Positions 26,256 to 33,947 of a DNA stretch of 64,000 bases are shown here, piece after piece. Origin of the DNA: Mycolicibacterium parafortuitum (GTDB lineage: Bacteria; Actinomycetota; Actinomycetes; Mycobacteriales; Mycobacteriaceae); contig NZ_MVID01000002.1 of NCBI RefSeq assembly GCF_002086815.1, forward strand, positions 248,001 through 312,000, written 5' to 3'. The notes beneath the pieces are model-generated. The model searched no databases, had not been told where the DNA came from, and saw only the letters and a program-made list of their open reading frames with translations. The position numbers and the translations under genes are program-made. How positions within the stretch are numbered: the stretch's first letter is position 1; each line of letters begins with the position of its first letter.

Positions 26256-27692
26256 TCAGTCGTCGGCGCCCGACGACCCACCGCTGCCCGACGAACCCGA
26301 ATCACTGTTGGAGTCGCTCTCCGACCCGCCGGCGTTGCTGTCGGTGGTCCCGTCCGAGCCGTTCTCACCGTTGGAGCCGATCGCGCCGCGCGATCCGCCG
26401 GTGCCGCCCTTGCCCGCGGTCGGGGTGCCCTTGCCGCCGCTCTGGATCAGGCCGTCGCCACCGTCGCCGCCACTGCCGCCGCTGCCGACCAGGCTTCCGC
26501 CCTTACCGCCGCTGCCGCCGTTGCCGCCCTTGCCGTTTCCGTCGCCGACCGGGCCGCCCTCTTCGTCGGGCACACCGCCCCAGCCGTAGCCGCCGTCACC
26601 ACCGGCGCCGCCGTCACCGGTGACGGTCGAATCGCCACCGGCACCGCCACGGCCGCCGGTCGCGTTGCCGTCGAGGCTCTCGGCCACACCGCCGTTGCCG
26701 CCGGCACCGGCGTCGCCGGTGAACGTCGTACCGCCGGCACCGCCCGCGCCGCCCTCGGCGTCCGCGTCCTCGTAGCCCCAACCGTTACCGCCGTTGCCAC
26801 CGGTGCCGCCCGAGCCGCTGCCGTCGGAGCCGCCGCCGGTACCACCGGCGCCGCCTGCCCCGGCCTTGCCGTCGGCCCACGCGGACCCGTCGCCGCCGTC
26901 GCCGCCCTTACCGGCCTTGCCGTAGCTGGTATCGCCGCCGTCTCCGCCGCGGCCGCCGGTGGCGAACCCGTTGTCCGACCAGGACTCGCCACCCTTACCG
27001 CCGTCGCCGGCCTGGCCGAACTGGCTGTAGCCGCCGTTACCACCGCGGCCGCCCGTCGAGTTGTTCTTGTTGACGCCGTCACCGGTGAAGCTGTTGGTGT
27101 TGTCGTCGTCGCCGCCGGCGCCGCCGTTGCCGCCGCGCCCGAACAGCGAGCCGGCGCCGCCGTCACCGCCGCGGCCGGCAGCCGAGGTGCGGTCGCCGTT
27201 CGCGGCGTACACCGCATCGGCGCCGTCGCCGCCGTTGCCGCCGTTGCCGAACCAGAAGCCGGCGTTTCCACCGTTTCCGCCGTTGCGGCCGGCACCGCCG
27301 TTGCCACCGAGCAGGCCGCCGTCACCACCGTTGCACGCGTCGCCCGTGCAGTCCTCGGCAGCGTCGAGCCCGTTGCCGATCAGCCATCCGCCCGGGCCGA
27401 TGATCGGCCGGAAGACCGGGTTCGCGCTCGCCTGCGCGAGGGCCAGCGGCGTGGCCGCGTTCGCGGTGGCGCGGTCCTTGTGGTCGCTACCCGACTGCAG
27501 GTTGAGCCACAGCAACTCTTCTTCGTTCGAGACGAGTTGCACCTGTAGTTCGGTGGAGGTCGGCGCGTCGTCGGTCAGCATCAGCGTGCCCACACCCGCG
27601 AGCGCGGCACCGGTGACGCCCGCGGTGATGCCGGCGCCGAGATAGGTACGAATTGCCGCAGAGCGATCACTCTTCTTGGCGTGCCTTGCCAT
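26256..27692 (-). CDS. PGRS-like glycine-rich exported protein without a PE domain
   Basis: Protein of 478 residues. N-terminus is basic (MARHAKKSDRSAAIRTY) and followed by a hydrophobic stretch (AGITAGVTGAALAGVGTLML), so it is exported or anchored; no PE domain is present. A linker with RPIIGPGGWLIGNG (near 85) looks like the GRPLI-type entry of PE_PGRS proteins, and the remaining 370 residues are GGxGG repeats ending in a Ser/Asp/Gly-rich tail. One cysteine pair (ECTGDAC-like, DCTGDACNGG) precedes the repeats. ATG 27692 has AGGGAG upstream; the longer frame to 28127 is rejected. Role unknown; surface protein likely. Confidence 0.8.
   Translation of the reverse strand: MARHAKKSDRSAAIRTYLGAGITAGVTGAALAGVGTLMLTDDAPTSTELQVQLVSNEEELLWLNLQSGSDHKDRATANAATPLALAQASANPVFRPIIGPGGWLIGNGLDAAEDCTGDACNGGDGGLLGGNGGAGRNGGNGGNAGFWFGNGGNGGDGADAVYAANGDRTSAAGRGGDGGAGSLFGRGGNGGAGGDDDNTNSFTGDGVNKNNSTGGRGGNGGYSQFGQAGDGGKGGESWSDNGFATGGRGGDGGDTSYGKAGKGGDGGDGSAWADGKAGAGGAGGTGGGSDGSGSGGTGGNGGNGWGYEDADAEGGAGGAGGTTFTGDAGAGGNGGVAESLDGNATGGRGGAGGDSTVTGDGGAGGDGGYGWGGVPDEEGGPVGDGNGKGGNGGSGGKGGSLVGSGGSGGDGGDGLIQSGGKGTPTAGKGGTGGSRGAIGSNGENGSDGTTDSNAGGSESDSNSDSGSSGSGGSSGADD
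26280..27360. repeat. PGRS-type GGC-rich coding repeats
   Basis: Degenerate 9-bp units coding Gly-Gly-X on the minus strand, interrupted by less repetitive 20-40 bp spacers. Explains the many spurious frames on both strands here. Confidence 0.85.
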
Positions 27693-28605
27693 GGTCCATG
27701 CTCCCTGAGTTCGTTCATTCGGATGGGTCGCCACAGCCTGTGAGCCAGGCAACGCCCAGTAAGTCTTACCAGAGCGGCCGGACGATGTGGGAACTTTTGC
27801 TGGACGGGATCGCAAGCGTTCACCTCGCGAGCACCTGCCGCTAACCGGGCAACGCTGCTGTCCGCCCAGCTCAGCACCCTGAAACATGCGGCTTCCGCCA
27901 GCTGAAGGCGCCACTGCGCCCTCACCTGTCACAGTCGATCTGCACAAATCCGCCACCGCGGGTACCGAAAGCCCGCCCGGCCAGCAATTAACACTGCTGT
28001 TAAAACATAGCTGATTCTCAGAAACCGGCGGCGATCCGCCCCCTCGCCCGGCGGCCCGGCCGTCGACCGGAAACGAGTTTGCCGGCCCAGGGTCGCGCAC
28101 CAGCTCGGAGCAACTGATTGAGGGCAAACGGATCAGAGTTTGCGCCTGACTTCCAATCGCCGGTCGCGGTCACATGGCAGATAGCTGTCGGCGAAGCCGC
28201 AACGGGGGCCGCGAGACAGGCGCTCCCCGGAGCGATCCCCCGTTACCCACGTGCGCCCGCGATGCCCGAATTCTCGAATTCGATCCATTCATGCCGACGG
28301 AATTCCTGGAAAGCGGTTTCGGCGGAAATTCACAACGGCCGACGACCGGCCGTGAAGCGAAACCACGCAAATTCAATGGAATTCGCCGTATCCGTTTTCG
28401 TCCGGGTTCCGGGTGTTTGGGGATGTCGCGAAACGCCGATGAGGCAAAGCGACGCCCGGGCCCTCGGCGTGGCATCTTCCCTGCGTTCGCAGCACAGGCA
28501 ATCCGCTGCCCGCACAGGTGACCTGTCATGCAATACACGCGAACTGTTACTTTGCCGGTGGGGAATGACCTCGCTGCTCGCTCAACGAACACAGGAGGAA
28601 ATCAC
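27693..28605. other. Large intergenic region between PGRS-like and MPT63-like genes
   Basis: About 910 bp without a supported gene. Base composition falls below that of its surroundings, with several GAATTC words at 28268-28385 and an AT-rich stretch near 27985-28020 holding a TTAACA-CTGC-TGTTAA palindrome. Frames at 28118-28609 and 28174-28521 have no ribosome-binding site and unnatural composition. Probably holds divergent promoters with long leaders, or a small RNA that cannot be proved from sequence. Confidence 0.5.
27988..28003. promoter_or_regulatory. Palindrome TTAACA-n4-TGTTAA
   Basis: Perfect 6-4-6 inverted repeat in an AT-rich part of the divergent intergenic region; looks like an operator for a dimeric repressor, protein unknown. 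Confidence 0.4.
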
Positions 28606-29448
28606 GTGAATTTCAGATCCGCATTGGCCGCCGCAACGACGGCCGCGGCTGCCGCATTGGCATTCGGCGGAGCATCCGTGGCATCGGCGGACCCCGCGGT
28701 GCAGTGGCTCGGTCAGCCGGGCGAACTCGTCAACGGCGGCGTCGTCCAGCACTGGACCGTGAGCCATCTCAAGCCCAGCACCGACACCATCCCGTACATG
28801 CCGGTCGGCACGCTGTGGGAAGCCACAGCCAGCGACGAAGCGGTCTCCGGTGACGTCACGCCGATCATCTCGAACCTCAATGCGCGCGCCGCCAACGGCG
28901 ACACCTACCGCGTGCTGTTCGGAGTCGCCTCCGAGCAGGGTGTGAACCCGGCGACGCTGGCGCAGGGACAGAAGACCTCCGGAAAGATCTACTTCGACGT
29001 GACGGGCGAGGCGCCCGACAGCGTCTTCTACAGTTCCGGCGCCGACGAGGAACTGCTGTGGGTGCAGGCACCGCCGGCCCCGTCAGGTGGCACCGGCAGC
29101 ACGACCGCGTCACCGTCGTCATCGGGGGCCTCTGACGCCCCTGCTGCGGCCGCCGAGAGCCCGCAAGCGGCTCCCGCCGCGGGGACGCCGACCGCGGCGG
29201 AGGCAACCCCGTCACAGGTTCCCGCGAGTTCCGGTACGCCGCTGCCGGAGGGCAGCTCGGGTACCCCGCTGCCGGAGGGCAGTTCGGGGACACCGCTGCC
29301 CGAGAGCGCACCGGCCGAAGCGTCACCGGCACCCGCGCCCGCCGCGGCGCCTGAAGGCAGTTCGGGCACCCCCCTGCCGCAGAACGCGGTACCGCACGCA
29401 CCCGGGGTGCCGACCACGACGGTCGTCGTCCCGGCGCCGCCGGCCTGA
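28606..29448 (+). CDS. Secreted MPT63-like (DUF1942) protein with repeat tail
   Basis: Protein of 280 residues. Sec signal peptide (about 1-30, cleavage after SVASA), then an immunoglobulin-like domain as in MPT63/MPB63 (AVQWLGQPGELVNG, VQHWTVSHLKPS, GKIYFDVTG) to about residue 155, then a Pro/Ala/Ser-rich tail with four SSGTPLPEG-type units. GTG 28606 has a strong AGGAGGAA. MPT63 itself lacks such a tail. Secreted, function unknown; the tail could hold the protein at or beyond the envelope. Ends at a strong terminator. Confidence 0.85.
   Translation: MNFRSALAAATTAAAAALAFGGASVASADPAVQWLGQPGELVNGGVVQHWTVSHLKPSTDTIPYMPVGTLWEATASDEAVSGDVTPIISNLNARAANGDTYRVLFGVASEQGVNPATLAQGQKTSGKIYFDVTGEAPDSVFYSSGADEELLWVQAPPAPSGGTGSTTASPSSSGASDAPAAAAESPQAAPAAGTPTAAEATPSQVPASSGTPLPEGSSGTPLPEGSSGTPLPESAPAEASPAPAPAAAPEGSSGTPLPQNAVPHAPGVPTTTVVVPAPPA
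29227..29307 (+). repeat. Three tandem 27-bp coding repeats (SSGTPLPE-G/S)
   Basis: Units at 29227-29253, 29254-29280 and 29281-29307; a diverged fourth copy at 29359-29385 (SSGTPLPQN). Units differ mainly at third codon positions. Confidence 0.85.
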
Positions 29449-29464
29449 CCCGGCTCGACCATCG

Positions 29465-29495
29465 ACCGTGCCGCCTGCCCCGCAGGCGGCACGGT
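29465..29495. terminator. Bidirectional terminator hairpin
   Basis: Perfect 14-bp stem (29465-29478 with 29482-29495), CCC loop, followed by TTCGTTTC on the plus strand. Lies between convergent genes, 16 nt after the MPT63-like stop. Confidence 0.8.
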
Positions 29496-29500
29496 TCGTT

Positions 29501-30202
29501 TCAGGAGTGCGACGACCACCAGGTGTAGAGCTGGACCATGTTGGGGCCCTGAGGACCGGACTGGACCTCGCTGACGGCGAGGTCCGCATCGGTCGTCCAT
29601 GCCACGGCCGGTTTACTCTCCTGGAATCCGCACACCAGGGTTCCGACCGGCCGGTCGGGGTCCGCATTCCGCCGCCACGGCCCCGGCGACTGGATGTTGC
29701 CCGGGCAGTTCACCACCGACATATTCGCCACGATCTCGTCGAAATATGCCTTGACCGCATCGCGGTCGGCCACCAGCGTGTAGGTCGCCGTCAGAGGACC
29801 GCCGACGTCGTGGTTCTCGGTGCAACGGACTTGTGCCAGCGCACCATTCGACGGTGCGACGGACTCACAGGCGTCGGCGGTATAGCCCTCGGGCAACATC
29901 GCCTGCAATCTCTGCGCCGCCTGCTGCGCTTCGGCTTCATCGGCCGAAGGGCTTTCCGCCGCCGGCGTGTCCGCGCCGCCGTTCGTCGGCCAGAACGTCC
30001 ATGCCAGTGCCCCGAGACCGACGACCGCCGCTGCCGCCGCCACGATCGGACCGACTGGCACCCGATTCTTCTGCGACGGACGCGGATTCACCGTCACCGG
30101 TGCTTCGTAGTGGGGCGGTGGCTGGCTCGCCGTCGAGCCGATCCTGTTGACGCTCAGCGGCCCGGTGTCGTCATCCTCGGGATTCGGCTCGTGGGAGCTC
30201 AT
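29501..30202 (-). CDS. Single-pass membrane protein with exported sensor-like domain
   Basis: Protein of 233 residues: disordered Pro-rich cytoplasmic N-terminus (about 1-50), one membrane helix (VGPIVAAAAAVVGLGALAW), exported domain with three to four cysteines (ADACES, VRCTE, VNCPGN, LVCGF). The domain resembles those attached to some mycobacterial Ser/Thr kinases (GTLVCGF...AVAWT...YTWW), but no kinase is present. ATG 30202 lies 7 nt after TACCCT, suggesting a leaderless transcript. Function unknown. Confidence 0.75.
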   Translation of the reverse strand: MSSHEPNPEDDDTGPLSVNRIGSTASQPPPHYEAPVTVNPRPSQKNRVPVGPIVAAAAAVVGLGALAWTFWPTNGGADTPAAESPSADEAEAQQAAQRLQAMLPEGYTADACESVAPSNGALAQVRCTENHDVGGPLTATYTLVADRDAVKAYFDEIVANMSVVNCPGNIQSPGPWRRNADPDRPVGTLVCGFQESKPAVAWTTDADLAVSEVQSGPQGPNMVQLYTWWSSHS

Positions 30203-30209
30203 CTGGCCA

Positions 30210-30215
30210 AGGGTA
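30210..30215 (-). promoter_or_regulatory. -10 element of the anchored sensor-like gene
   Basis: TACCCT on the minus strand, 7 nt before ATG 30202; leaderless start inferred. Confidence 0.45.
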
Positions 30216-30239
30216 ACCGTCCCCGTCTCGGATCGGGCG

Positions 30240-31403
30240 TCAGCCCAGGATCAGACCCGATGTCGGCACGCCCGTTCCGGCGGTGACGAGGACGTGCTCG
30301 ACATCGGGAACCTGGTTCACCGAAGTGCCTCGCAGCTGCCTCACACCTTCGGCGATTCCGTTCATCCCGTGGATGTATGCCTCGCCGAGCTGGCCGCCGT
30401 GGGTGTTGATGGGCAGTCGGCCGCCGACCTCGATCGCGCCGCCGGCGATGAAATCCTTGGCCTCGCCCTTGCCGCAGAAGCCGAGCTCTTCCAGCTGGAT
30501 CAGCGTGTACGGCGTGAAGTGGTCGTACAGCACCGCGGTCTGGATGTCGTTCGGGGTGAGTCCGGACTGCTGCCACAGCTGCCGGCCGACAAGACCCATC
30601 TCGGGCAGACCGAGTTCCTCGCGGTAGTACGAGTACATCGTGAACTGGTCGGCGCCCGCAGCCTGCGCCGCTGCCTCGATGGTCACCGGGCGGTGCTTGA
30701 GGTCCTTGGCACGTTCGGGCGTGGTCACCACGATCGCCACCCCACCGTCGGTCTCCTGGCAGCAGTCCAGCAGCCGAAGCGGTTCGGCGATCCACCGGGA
30801 ATTCTGATGGTCTTCGATGGTGATGGGCTTGCCGTAGAAGTGCGCCTTCGGGTTGGTGGCCGCGTGCTTGCGGTCGGCCACCGAGATGGCCCCGAAATCG
30901 GCGCTGGTGGCGCCGAACTCGTGCATGTACCGGCGCGCGATCATCGCCACCGACGCCGCGGGGGTGCTGAGCCCGTGCGGATAGGACCAGCTGTACTCGA
31001 CTCCGCGCGAATCGGCGTTGACCGTCAGGCCGGTCATCACTTGGCCGAACCGATGTTCGGAGCGTTCGTTGAACGCGCGGTACGCGACGACCACCTCGGC
31101 CACACCGGTGGCCACCGCGATCGCGGCCTGCTGGACCGTCGCTGCGGCGGCGCCTCCGCCGTAACCGATCTGGCTGAAGAACTTCAGCTCCCCGATCCCG
31201 GTCGACCGCGCGACGGCGGTCTCCAGGTTCGAATCCATGGTGAAGGTGACCAGACCGTCGACGTCCTGCGGAGACAGGCCGGCGTCGTCGAGCGCGTCGA
31301 GGACCGCCTCGGCCGCCAGTCGCAGTTCGCTACGGCCGGAGTTCTTCGAGAAGTCGGTGGCGCCGATTCCGGCGATCGCCGCCCTGCCGGACAGGCCGGT
31401 CAT
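30240..31403 (-). CDS. ltp2: Steroid side-chain retro-aldolase Ltp2
   Basis: Thiolase-like (SCPx/lipid-transfer) protein of 387 residues. Known family role: cleaves the 17-hydroxy C3 side-chain CoA to androstenedione-type product and propionyl-CoA, together with the DUF35 domain of ChsH2. The thiolase fold is visible (GIGATDFSK near 12, IGYGGGAAAATVQQAA near 99, NTHGGQLGEAYIHGM near 328) but not the classical Cys-His-Cys thiolase set, as expected for an aldolase. Start overlaps chsH1 stop by 4 bp. Last gene of the cyp125-to-ltp2 operon; orthologue of Rv3540c. Confidence 0.95.
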   Translation of the reverse strand: MTGLSGRAAIAGIGATDFSKNSGRSELRLAAEAVLDALDDAGLSPQDVDGLVTFTMDSNLETAVARSTGIGELKFFSQIGYGGGAAAATVQQAAIAVATGVAEVVVAYRAFNERSEHRFGQVMTGLTVNADSRGVEYSWSYPHGLSTPAASVAMIARRYMHEFGATSADFGAISVADRKHAATNPKAHFYGKPITIEDHQNSRWIAEPLRLLDCCQETDGGVAIVVTTPERAKDLKHRPVTIEAAAQAAGADQFTMYSYYREELGLPEMGLVGRQLWQQSGLTPNDIQTAVLYDHFTPYTLIQLEELGFCGKGEAKDFIAGGAIEVGGRLPINTHGGQLGEAYIHGMNGIAEGVRQLRGTSVNQVPDVEHVLVTAGTGVPTSGLILG

Positions 31404-31804
31404 GAGTCTGCCCCCAAAGTGAGTGTGGCCGTGGCGATGACGTGGTTACCGAGGCTGTTGGCACCGACCACCTTCACGGTGGCGACGCCATCCTCCACGG
31501 CGGTGACCTCCCCGGTGAAGGTGATGGTGTCGTAGGCGTACCACGGCACGCCGAGACGCAGCCCGATCGACTTGATCCGCGCCGTCGGACCCGCCCAGTC
31601 CGTCAGATAGCGCTGCACCAGGCCGGTGTCGGTGAGGATGTTGACGAAGATGTCCTTCGACCCCTTCGCCTGCGCCTTGTCCCGGTCGTGGTGGACGTCC
31701 TGGTAGTCGCGGGTGGCGATCGCGGTGGAGACGATGAACGTCGGGTCGCCGTAGATCTTCAACTCCGGCAGAGCGGTGCCGACTTCGAGTGCGGGGGCGC
31801 TCAT
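31400..31804 (-). CDS. chsH1: Enoyl-CoA hydratase subunit ChsH1 (MaoC-like)
   Basis: Single hot-dog MaoC-like subunit of 134 residues. Catalytic Asp/His motif in DYQDVHHDRDKA near 34. Forms the hydratase with ChsH2 that hydrates the C3 side-chain enoyl-CoA. Overlaps ltp2 (4 bp) and abuts chsH2 (shared base at 31804). Orthologue of Rv3541c. Confidence 0.95.
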   Translation of the reverse strand: MSAPALEVGTALPELKIYGDPTFIVSTAIATRDYQDVHHDRDKAQAKGSKDIFVNILTDTGLVQRYLTDWAGPTARIKSIGLRLGVPWYAYDTITFTGEVTAVEDGVATVKVVGANSLGNHVIATATLTLGADS

Positions 31805-32754
31805 CAGGCCGGCTCCCAGGCATACAGCGTCCAGGCGGGGCTGACGTCACTGTCGGGGAAATCGATGTACGTTGCGCGCACCGGCATTCCGATCTTGACG
31901 GACGCCGGATCGGCGCCCCGGAGTTCACCGAGCATCCGGACGCCTTCCTCCAGTTCGACGAGAGCGATCACAAACGGCAGAGAGCGCCCCGGCACCTGCG
32001 GAGCGTGGTGGACGACGTAGCTGAACACCGTGCCGTTGCCGCTCGCGACGACGTAGTCGGTGGTCTCGTCCTTCGCCTTCCACAGCGCGGGCACCGGCGG
32101 ATGTTGCAGGCTGCCGTCGGGCCGCTTCTGGATACGCAACTCGTGGGCGTTGACGCCCTCCCAGAAGAACCTGGTGTCCTTCGACGACGCCGGACGCATC
32201 AGCTTGTCCGGGTCCAGATCCTCGGGAACCGCGGGCTTGTCGTCCGCCCGCGGTTTGAACTTCATGATGCGCCAGTTCATCTCGGCGACCGATTCACCAC
32301 CGGCCGCCGTCCAGGTGATCAGCTGGTTGATGAAGAAGCCCTCGCCGAGCGCGGTCTGCTTGGGTCCCACCACATCGGTGATCTCGGCGTGGATGGTCAA
32401 CTTCTCACCGGGCTGCAGGTACCGGTGATAGGTCTGCTCACAGTTGGTCGCGACCACTCCGACATATCCGGCCTCGTCGAAGAGGTTCATCATCTTCGAC
32501 AGTGGATCGTCGTCGGCGCGGCCCTGGCCCAGCCCGCCCATCGTCCACACCTGGATCATCGCCGGCGGTGCGACGATGCCGGGATGGCCGGCGTCCCTGG
32601 CCGCGGCCTCGTCGACGTAGATCGGGTTCTTGTCCCCGATGGCGTCGACCCAGTGGTGGATCATCGGCTGGTTCACCGGGTCTCGGCCGTCACGCGGTTC
32701 GCTCTTGCCCGCCGCCTTGATCTGGTCGATACCGGTCTGCAGATCGCTGCTCAT
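31804..32754 (-). CDS. chsH2: Hydratase/aldolase-docking subunit ChsH2 (MaoC + DUF35)
   Basis: Protein of 316 residues: N-terminal MaoC-like hot-dog domain (about 1-160) and C-terminal DUF35 domain (OB-fold; about 180-316). The hot-dog half pairs with ChsH1, and the DUF35 half docks and activates Ltp2 (family knowledge). The classical four-cysteine zinc rubredoxin of some DUF35 proteins is not seen. ATG 32754 is preferred over a TTG frame start at 32778. A 24-bp intercistronic repeat separates it from fadE29. Orthologue of Rv3542c. Confidence 0.93.
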   Translation of the reverse strand: MSSDLQTGIDQIKAAGKSEPRDGRDPVNQPMIHHWVDAIGDKNPIYVDEAAARDAGHPGIVAPPAMIQVWTMGGLGQGRADDDPLSKMMNLFDEAGYVGVVATNCEQTYHRYLQPGEKLTIHAEITDVVGPKQTALGEGFFINQLITWTAAGGESVAEMNWRIMKFKPRADDKPAVPEDLDPDKLMRPASSKDTRFFWEGVNAHELRIQKRPDGSLQHPPVPALWKAKDETTDYVVASGNGTVFSYVVHHAPQVPGRSLPFVIALVELEEGVRMLGELRGADPASVKIGMPVRATYIDFPDSDVSPAWTLYAWEPA

Positions 32755-32761
32755 CGGCGTA

Positions 32762-32785
32762 CTCTGCTCTTCGCGCAAGCGCTCA
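32762..32785 (-). repeat. Intercistronic repeat, copy A (fadE29/chsH2)
   Basis: 24-bp element beginning TGAGCGCTTGCGCGAAGA on the minus strand, including the fadE29 stop codon. 19 of 24 bases match copy B at 48718-48741. Confidence 0.5.
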
Positions 32786-33946
32786 TCGCGGAACCCTCGG
32801 GACCCTCAGCCCGCTCGCCGCGATCATCTCTCGCATCACCTCGTTCACCCCGCCGCCGAACGTGATGACCAAGTTGCGCTTGGTCATCTTGTCCAGCCAG
32901 TCCAGCAGCTCGGCGGTCTCGGAGTCGGCCGGGTTGCCGTAGCGTCCGACGATCTCCTCGGCAAGCCTTCCGACCTCTTGAATGCGTTCGGTGGAAAAGA
33001 CTTTCGTGGCCGCGGCGTCAGCGACGGCGATGGTCTCACCCGATGCGGCCACCTGCCAGTTCAGCAATTCGTTCACCCGCCAGATCGCCTTGATCTGACC
33101 GAGCAGCCGCTGCACGTCCTCGTGCTCGAGCGGTGTCACGCCGTCCGAGCCCGGCTTCGACGCCCACGCATGCACCTGGTCGTAGATGCCGGCCACCCGA
33201 CCGGCCGGGCCGAGACCCACCCGCTCGTGGTTGAGCTGCGTGGTGATCAGCTTCCAGCCACCGTTCTCCTCGCCGACGAGCATGTCGGCGGGCACGTGGA
33301 CGTCGTTGTAGTACGACGCGTTGGTGTGGTGGGCGCCGTCGGACAGGATGATCGGCGTCCACGAGTAGCCCGGATCTTTGGTGTCGACGATCAGGATCGA
33401 AATGCCCTTGTGCTTGGCGGCTTCCGGATCCGTACGGCAGGCCAGCCAGATGTAGTCGGCGTCGTGCGCGCCGGTCGTCCACATCTTCTGGCCGTTCACG
33501 ATGTACTCGTCACCCTGTTTGACGGCCGTGGTCCGCAGCGACGCCAGGTCCGTACCGGCCTCGGGTTCGGAGTAACCGATCGCGAAATGGATGTCGCCGG
33601 AAAGGATGCCGGGAAGGAACTTCTTCTTCTGCGCCTCGGTGCCGTAGACCTGCAGCGTCGGACCGACCGTCTGCAGGGTGACCAGCGGAAGCGGCACGTC
33701 GGCTCGGTTGGCCTCGTTGACGAAGATCTGCTGCTCGACCGGACCGAACCCAAGGCCGCCGTACTCCTTGGGCCAGCCCACGCCGAGCTTTCCGTCGGAC
33801 CCCATCCGTTTGATCACGGCCCGGTAGGCATCGTTGTGCCGGTCGGTCGCCATCGCCTCGGCCTCGTCGGGCGTGATCAGAGTCGAAAAGTATTCGCGCA
33901 GCTCGGATTGCAGCCGACGCTGCTCCGGCGTCAGTTCGATGTACAC
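32783..33946 (-). CDS. fadE29: Acyl-CoA dehydrogenase subunit FadE29 (ChsE2)
   Basis: ACAD-fold protein of 387 residues (IELTPEQ start region, GWPKEYGGLGFG near 60, GYSEPEAGTDLASLR near 130, WTTGAHDADYIW near 155, FGGGVNEVMREMIAASG at the end). With FadE28 it forms the heterotetramer that dehydrogenates the C3 side-chain CoA. GTG 33946 is preferred over GTG 33970: GGGAG lies 5 nt upstream, it sits 1 nt after the fadE28 stop, and the length equals that of Rv3543c. The longer start would overlap fadE28 by 23 bp. Confidence 0.93.
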   Translation of the reverse strand: MYIELTPEQRRLQSELREYFSTLITPDEAEAMATDRHNDAYRAVIKRMGSDGKLGVGWPKEYGGLGFGPVEQQIFVNEANRADVPLPLVTLQTVGPTLQVYGTEAQKKKFLPGILSGDIHFAIGYSEPEAGTDLASLRTTAVKQGDEYIVNGQKMWTTGAHDADYIWLACRTDPEAAKHKGISILIVDTKDPGYSWTPIILSDGAHHTNASYYNDVHVPADMLVGEENGGWKLITTQLNHERVGLGPAGRVAGIYDQVHAWASKPGSDGVTPLEHEDVQRLLGQIKAIWRVNELLNWQVAASGETIAVADAAATKVFSTERIQEVGRLAEEIVGRYGNPADSETAELLDWLDKMTKRNLVITFGGGVNEVMREMIAASGLRVPRVPR

Positions 33947-33947
33947 G

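Noticed and set aside
26280..27360. CRISPR or tandem-repeat array
   Set aside because: Repeats are in-frame Gly-Gly-X codons of degenerate 9-bp period, not direct repeats with unique spacers.
27692..28127. N-terminal extension of the PGRS-like protein
   Set aside because: The extension has no signal or family features, and a good ribosome-binding site precedes ATG 27692.
28118..28609. Small plus-strand frames in the large intergenic region
   Set aside because: No ribosome-binding site, unnatural composition and frames overlapping each other.
32754..32778. TTG start at 32778 for ChsH2
   Set aside because: ATG 32754 gives a length close to that of the family; the TTG lies in the intercistronic repeat.
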